DNA of 26,319 nucleotides from an uncultured Bacillaceae bacterium (GTDB lineage Bacteria > Bacillota > Bacilli > Bacillales > Cytobacillaceae): NCBI GenBank assembly GCA_937995745.1, contig CALKIU010000005.1:1-26319 (forward strand). The letters run 5' to 3'. The position numbers and the translations under genes are program-made. Shown piece by piece: positions 22,554 to 26,319 of the stretch (positions are counted from its first letter, which is position 1; each line of letters begins with the position of its first letter). A model generated the notes under the pieces. The model made no database searches. It was not told where the DNA came from and saw only the letters and a program-made list of their open reading frames with translations.

Positions 22554-23771
22554 TTAGGTGTTAAAAACATCCCTTCCGTCAAAACATTGCCGAATTGAAA
22601 ATTGACTGTAAAAACGGGCCTCTTCCCTTGCCGATTCCGCCGCGGTGCGAAAGAGAACAATATCATTCGAAATGTAAAACACGTCCTTTCCCGCCTTGTG
22701 CAATATTCCTTGATGCGTTAAAACCTGCAAATATTCGAATAACAGAAAAGGAAGCAGTGTTTTGTTGATGTTGGGCAGCTGCCTTGAGCGAAGTTGCTTT
22801 TTTTCAATTCTTTTTAACAAAGAAAGATAGGCGCCGGCAAATGAAAAACACTCTCCTTGTTTCTTGCCGAACAAACAATCCAGAAAAACATACCCTTGCC
22901 AAATAAAGGGAGATTCTTCTATGACCGGATTTAACGAAAGGGGAATACCGACATATGGAGGCAATAAGAGGGGATGTACAGACAGTGAATACAATTCTTT
23001 GACAAAATCACTGTTGAAAAGGTTTCTATTTCGGAGAAACGTTGTTTTAAACCGTTCCATCTCTTCCCGCCACTTCCCGACAGAAAGCTGGGTTGCGGAA
23101 GTAGGACAGAACAAATCATCGATGCGGGCCGCCTGCAACGGTTTTGCCGTCAAGCCGGCCAGAGCGCTTCTAACCGATACGGGGAAGATATTGGTTAAAA
23201 AGATAAATTTCTTTGTTTCCGGACAATATGCCGGCAAATACAAGTGATTTCCGGCCGTCATTTGCAAAAACAAATATTGAAAACCGGATATGGAAAACTT
23301 TTGGCTGCTTTTACGCTGAATGTTCTTTCCTCCCAGAATCCATAATGGTTCGAGAGACAAACTGCGATATCCTTTTGTTCGTTGGATGAATTCCTCCTCC
23401 GGCAAAACTGCACATTGAAATTCCAGGCAATACGTTTTTCCGCCGAATTCGAAAACGATATCCGCTCTCCGCCGGATGCGTGGAAAATAGACTTCCAGCC
23501 GCGGTGATAAATTTTCCCTTTGCAGCCATTCAAAAAGTTGCAGTTTTCCCTGCAGATGATATTCCGATTCCGGCTCAAAAGAATCAGTGCAGAAACTTCC
23601 CCTTTCATGTGCAAAATGGGGAATTCTTTTTGTTCCCACTTTCAAGATGACCCTCTCTCCGCAAAGCCGGCAATAGAATGATTCCCGGCTCCGGAGCCAT
23701 TTCAAATAGGATAGATTGCCCCGTCCGGCAACGGAGATTACAGTGCCGTCACTTAACCTGGCCGTCAGCAA
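22554..23771 (-). CDS. coiA: Competence protein CoiA
   Basis: 405 aa. CoiA is a competence-induced nuclease-like protein needed for recombination of incoming single-stranded DNA. The N-terminal zinc-finger-like part has C34-x2-C37 with VILKVGTKRIPHFAH; the central PD-(D/E)xK nuclease core is RRRADIVFEFGGKTYCLEFQ (Asp104, Glu117, Gln119); the C-terminal third is variable. The best start is TTG 23771 (MLTARLSDGTVIS), with AAAGGAG 8 nt upstream and the family's usual M-x-T-A opening; ATG 23789 and a longer frame to 23837 are in frame but poorly supported. Its neighbours mecA and pepF are as in B. subtilis. No ComK box was identified by eye. Confidence 0.93.
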   Translation of the reverse strand: MLTARLSDGTVISVAGRGNLSYLKWLRSRESFYCRLCGERVILKVGTKRIPHFAHERGSFCTDSFEPESEYHLQGKLQLFEWLQRENLSPRLEVYFPRIRRRADIVFEFGGKTYCLEFQCAVLPEEEFIQRTKGYRSLSLEPLWILGGKNIQRKSSQKFSISGFQYLFLQMTAGNHLYLPAYCPETKKFIFLTNIFPVSVRSALAGLTAKPLQAARIDDLFCPTSATQLSVGKWREEMERFKTTFLRNRNLFNSDFVKELYSLSVHPLLLPPYVGIPLSLNPVIEESPFIWQGYVFLDCLFGKKQGECFSFAGAYLSLLKRIEKKQLRSRQLPNINKTLLPFLLFEYLQVLTHQGILHKAGKDVFYISNDIVLFRTAAESAREEARFYSQFSIRQCFDGRDVFNT

Positions 23772-23931
23772 AACATCATCTCCTTTCATTTTTTTACTAT
23801 AATTTTCGCCGGAGGGGACAAAAAATCCTGTTTGCAATCATATTTTTTAATCACTCTTTAAAAAGATCACCCATTCATCAGCGGCCGTCAAACTGTATTT
23901 CATGAACTAACATTTCCAAAAAAAAGGCCAG

Positions 23932-23972
23932 AAAAAAACAGAACACCGATTTCCGGACAGGAATCGGTGTTC
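23932..23972 (-). terminator. Terminator of mecA
   Basis: Eleven-bp arms GAACACCGATT (23941-23951) and AATCGGTGTTC (23962-23972) with a 10-nt loop; a TGTTTTTTT tail follows on the minus strand. It starts 2 nt after the mecA stop. Confidence 0.9.
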
Positions 23973-23974
23973 AT

Positions 23975-24637
23975 TTATTGAAAATATGTCCTTATTTGTT
24001 CAAACACATTCTCCGACAAAATCTCTTTTCCATATTCTTCAACCCGGTGTATGGTCACTTGGGTTTCATTTCCGTATTCAAGCAAAATGCTCAAATAATT
24101 ATCAATTTCTTCTTCTGTATATTGGTCTTCCGGAAAGACCACATACAGATAATAACGGTTTTCAAAATGGTACAATTTCGTTTCTAAAGAATCTAATACC
24201 TTTTCTTTGGCAAGGGAGATAATGTCTTCAAAATCGTTAAAAGCGATCAGAAAATCGAGATTGCTTTTGTATTCCGGCAAAGCTGCGCTCGTAATGCCAA
24301 AATGGTCGGCGAAGAAATCGCCGATTTTATATTCCTGAGACGGCTCCCTGAATTTTCCATCAGGAATCGGCAATTCAAACTTCTGGCCATCTTTGGAAAT
24401 TTGCGCTTTCGTAACGAGAACTTCCAACCCTTTGTCCAATGCTTGGACTTGGATCCATAATGGACCGTCAATTAAAAAGTCTTCCTCTTGATGGATTTCA
24501 TCCATCATCTCCCAGAAAAGTTCTTCGCTCCGTTCACGATTGTACCAGATCTCTTCCCGGTCAAAGCCGCGTTCTTCTATATCAACATAAGAAATATAAA
24601 ACTTGACTGTGTGTTCATTGATGCGTTCAATATCCAT
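23975..24637 (-). CDS. mecA: Adaptor protein MecA (ClpC adaptor)
   Basis: 220 aa. MecA recruits ComK/ComS and other substrates to ClpCP and is needed for ClpC hexamer assembly. The N-terminal substrate-binding domain starts MDIERINEHTVKFYISYVDIEERGF (about 1-75), a linker follows, and the C-terminal ClpC-binding domain (about 115-220) includes FEDIISLAKEKV, YLYVVFPE and EYGKEILSENVFEQIRTYF. ATG 24637 has GGGAGAG at 7 nt; an in-frame TTG lies directly before it. It has its own terminator and a likely promoter at 24735-24764. The gene yjbE, which separates spx and mecA in B. subtilis, is missing here. Confidence 0.96.
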   Translation of the reverse strand: MDIERINEHTVKFYISYVDIEERGFDREEIWYNRERSEELFWEMMDEIHQEEDFLIDGPLWIQVQALDKGLEVLVTKAQISKDGQKFELPIPDGKFREPSQEYKIGDFFADHFGITSAALPEYKSNLDFLIAFNDFEDIISLAKEKVLDSLETKLYHFENRYYLYVVFPEDQYTEEEIDNYLSILLEYGNETQVTIHRVEEYGKEILSENVFEQIRTYFQ

Positions 24638-24734
24638 CAAACAACTCTCCCTTCAGGCACATAATGGAAGGGACCAATACCCTTATGCACAAGACATTTT
24701 GATGGCAAACCATGTGATGTGTCTTATAAATGTA

Positions 24735-24764
24735 ATGTTACCTTGTACTTATATTTTATGACAA
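24735..24764 (-). promoter_or_regulatory. Possible sigma-A promoter of mecA
   Basis: On the minus strand TTGTCA (24759-24764), an 18-nt spacer and TAACAT (24735-24740), about 100 nt before mecA. Confidence 0.45.
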
Positions 24765-25070
24765 AAAAGAAATAAAGGGAAACGGAAATTGCCGTTTTGA
24801 AAAAAACCATTATATGCCTATTGAACCTTATTTTAAAAGTCATCACGGAACAAAAACAACCCGCGCCAAAAGTGAGACATTTAACTGTATTTATGTCTAG
24901 ATTACTATATTTTTTCCGCTTATACAATAAATTTGCCGTAAGAAAAGTCACATCTTTTCACACATTGAGGCGTGATTTCCCGCGGCCATTCAATCCGGAG
25001 ATTCCGTTTTAAAATGTACCAGTGCCATTGCCGGCACACTGCCCCCATCCGTGCAGGATTTTTAAAAAAG
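24765..25070. other. Gene-free stretch between spx terminator and mecA promoter
   Basis: About 300 nt without a supported gene. Two plus-strand frames around 24797 and 24972 lack ribosome sites and family resemblance; the latter runs through the spx terminator. No repeat is evident. B. subtilis carries yjbE here. Confidence 0.35.
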
Positions 25071-25103
25071 AAAAAAGACCCTTCCGTTAATATTAAAGGG
25101 TCT
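25071..25103 (-). terminator. Terminator of spx
   Basis: Minus-strand arms AGACCCTT (25096-25103) and AAGGGTCT (25076-25083) with a 12-nt loop, then a T run (25071-25076). Confidence 0.88.
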
Positions 25104-25115
25104 GAACAGACAGTG

Positions 25116-25511
25116 TTAATTGACGAGGCGCTGGGCTTCAAGAAGCTGATATGTGCGGACTTTTCTGGGCAAGAACCGTCTGATTTCATCCTCGTTATAT
25201 CCGACCTGGAGGCGTTTTTCATCAATGATAATCGGACGGCGGAGCAATCCGGGATTATCCCTGATCAATTGGTATAGTTCTCTCAAAGGCAATGTATCGA
25301 TATCCACTTTGAGGGTTTGATATGTTTTCGACCTCGTGGAAATGATTTCATCCGTACCGTCCTCGGTCATACGGAGGATTTCTTTTATTTCTTCAATCGT
25401 CAACGGCTCAGAAAAAATGTTCCGCTCCTTGTACGGGATACCATGCTCCTCCAGCCATGCTTTTGCTTTTCGACAAGATGTGCAGCTCGGTGAAGTGTAC
25501 AGTGTTACCAT
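25116..25511 (-). CDS. spx: Redox-stress transcription regulator Spx
   Basis: 131 aa, exactly the B. subtilis length. Spx is an ArsC-like protein that binds the RNA polymerase alpha C-terminal domain and switches on disulfide-stress genes. The redox switch is C10-T-S-C13; Gly52 (alpha contact) and Arg92 are conserved; the C-terminal tail YQLLEAQRLVN is the degron region seen by ClpXP. ATG 25511 has AGGAG upstream and matches the family start; the longer frame to 25547 is not supported. In B. subtilis it is downstream of yjbC; here yjbC is absent and a 625-nt gene-free region lies upstream. The adaptor gene yjbH is 5 kb away. Confidence 0.98.
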   Translation of the reverse strand: MVTLYTSPSCTSCRKAKAWLEEHGIPYKERNIFSEPLTIEEIKEILRMTEDGTDEIISTRSKTYQTLKVDIDTLPLRELYQLIRDNPGLLRRPIIIDEKRLQVGYNEDEIRRFLPRKVRTYQLLEAQRLVN

Positions 25512-25615
25512 ATGTACCACACTCCTGTATATGAATTTCCGCCACAACGGATAACATTTGTAAATTCTTTAAGAAAAATCAATGTAATTTAAAATTAATT
25601 TAATTAAGTAATTTC

Positions 25616-25630
25616 TATTAATTATTATAC
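25616..25630 (-). promoter_or_regulatory. PerR-box-like sequence over a -10 element upstream of spx
   Basis: TATTAATTATTATAC on the plus strand matches the PerR consensus TTATAATTATTATAA at 12 of 15 positions and overlaps a minus-strand TATAAT (25624-25629) about 115 nt before spx. No good -35 is seen. In B. subtilis spx is known to be under PerR control; the AT-richness makes chance matches likely. Confidence 0.35.
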
Positions 25631-25890
25631 ACGACATTGCCCAAAAAGGGTATATCTTTTTTTAAAAAACAAACATTTTTTTGTGTTTCTCAAAAAAGGC
25701 GGACAATTTCTTTTTAAAAACGCTTTCTCAATGATTTTAGACGTATGAGCAAGAAAAACGTTTCATTTTCAAGGCCCTTTTCTGCTTTTTATGTTCGCGA
25801 AAAACTGATGAAAAAATACAATATTTTTCATTTTATTACATTTTTTAACTTAATCTAATGCAGAAAGTCCTCTTAATTTTTCTCAATTAA

Positions 25891-25924
25891 ATTATGAAAA
25901 TGAAAATAAAGTTGTTTTCATAAT
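25891..25924. repeat. Inverted repeat in the spx upstream region
   Basis: ATTATGAAAA (25891-25900) and TTTTCATAAT (25915-25924), perfect 10-bp arms with a 14-nt spacer. No known operator consensus is matched. Confidence 0.6.
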
Positions 25925-26068
25925 CTTTTCTTCAAAGAAGAAGCTAAAATTCCGACAAAAATTTGTCAAAAAACCGTAACAACTTTTCCGAAAATTATAC
26001 TTTGAGTGCTCCACCCGCAATCCACTCTTTTAACAAAACGGTTTTTTTCCTTTTAATACAGGAGAAAT

Positions 26069-26090
26069 TCCCTTATAATAGAATAAGGGA
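26069..26090 (+). promoter_or_regulatory. Palindrome over the -10 box of the 60-aa gene
   Basis: TCCCTTAT (26069-26076) and ATAAGGGA (26083-26090) are perfect 8-bp arms with a 6-nt spacer. A TATAAT at 26074-26079 lies within it; the -35 region (TTTTAA) is poor. The arrangement suggests a repressor site. Confidence 0.5.
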
Positions 26091-26136
26091 GAAAAATCAC
26101 ATTTTTTGTTGAACGCAAACAAAGGGGGAATGTCTC

Positions 26137-26319
26137 ATGGCCAATTACATCATAGACTTGGTTATTGTTGCCATTTTGGTCATTGGCATTACCGCCGTAA
26201 ATGGAGCAATCGGTGATGTCATCGGACGAAAAATTTTCGGCGGTAAAAACAGGACAGTGTTCACGGATGCAACAAAGAACAGCCAAGCTGGCTGGAAAAG
26301 CATTGGCGGAGCAAAATAA
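26137..26319 (+). CDS. Unrecognised 60-aa single-span membrane protein
   Basis: I do not recognise this protein. Residues 4-28 (YIIDLVIVAILVIGITAVNGAIG) form one hydrophobic segment, followed by a Gly/Lys-rich basic region (GRKIFGGKNRTVFTDATKNSQAGWKSIGGAK). There is no signal-peptidase or lipobox site, so it is probably a membrane anchor with a short cytoplasmic or outer tail. AAAGGGGG lies 9 nt before the ATG, and the stop codon is the last three bases of the window, so the gene is complete. Its own promoter region has a palindrome at 26069-26090. It could be a small stress or sporulation membrane protein; that is only a guess. Confidence 0.7.
   Translation: MANYIIDLVIVAILVIGITAVNGAIGDVIGRKIFGGKNRTVFTDATKNSQAGWKSIGGAK

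Larger units (their letters stand above)
25512..26136. other. AT-rich 625-nt gene-free region upstream of spx
   Basis: No coding ORF is supported on either strand. It is very AT-rich and holds the spx control region (minus strand), a 10-bp inverted repeat at 25891-25924, and the promoter of the 60-aa gene near 26069-26090. The length is unusual for this otherwise compact window. Confidence 0.5.

Noticed and set aside
25648..25653. GGGTAT as a sigma-B -10 box
   Set aside because: No GTTT-type -35 at the proper distance.
26053..26286. Minus-strand 77-codon frame opposite the 60-aa gene
   Set aside because: No ribosome site or family features; shadow of the plus-strand gene.
1..26319. CRISPR array, prophage, transposase or restriction system
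   Set aside because: No regularly spaced repeats and no gene of these types; apart from the intron edge, the window is ordinary core chromosome.

Overview
The window is a chromosomal stretch from a low-to-moderate GC, endospore-forming Bacillaceae. Gene order from position 1668 to 25511 follows, in reverse, the B. subtilis spx-mecA-coiA-pepF-yizD-yjbH ... yjbM-nadF-yjbO-prpE-yjbQ ... fabI ... cotO-cotZ-yjcA ... spoVIF ... yjcF-yjcG block, so most calls rest on both family motifs and synteny. Species cannot be fixed from the sequence alone.

Left end (1-2650): on the minus strand a tRNA-Val(GAC) with its own promoter and terminator, and abutting that terminator the first 30 nt of what looks like a group IIC intron running off the window. 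Next to it, on the plus strand, is a tiny solo WYL-like gene whose promoter carries one perfect and one near-perfect LexA (SOS) box. Then come a PgpA-type lipid phosphatase, a 2H phosphoesterase (yjcG, with an altered first HxT motif) and a GNAT enzyme (yjcF).

Sporulation block (2900-10650): a DUF421 membrane protein, an unrecognised 93-aa basic protein, SpoVIF, an SDR dehydrogenase, a 42-aa YjcZ-type peptide with a good sigma-K-type promoter, a lipoprotein-spoVAC-spoVAD-spoVAEb operon (dipicolinic acid channel type), YjcA (DUF1360), CotZ and CotO.

Metabolic and regulatory block (10700-19830): fabI under a FapR operator, a CPA2-type antiporter with RCK domain (yjbQ), prpE, then the operon yjbM (small alarmone synthetase)-nadF-yjbO on the minus strand, and the divergent yjbK-cwlQ and yjbH on the plus strand.

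Right end (19830-26319): the small RNA RoxS/RsaE with a Rex-like operator at its start site, yizD, pepF, coiA, mecA and spx, then a 625-nt AT-rich gene-free stretch and a 60-aa unknown membrane peptide with a palindrome across its -10 box. YjbH, Spx and MecA belong to the ClpP proteolysis/redox-stress network, and RoxS links redox state to metabolism, so this end is a stress-regulation cluster. Compared with B. subtilis, as I recall its map, yjbI, yjbL, yjbE, yjbC, the tenA-thi genes and cotVWXY are missing here. I see no clear evidence of an entirely new multi-gene system; the least explained items are the SOS-boxed WYL gene, the intron end, the 93-aa and 60-aa proteins and several inverted repeats.
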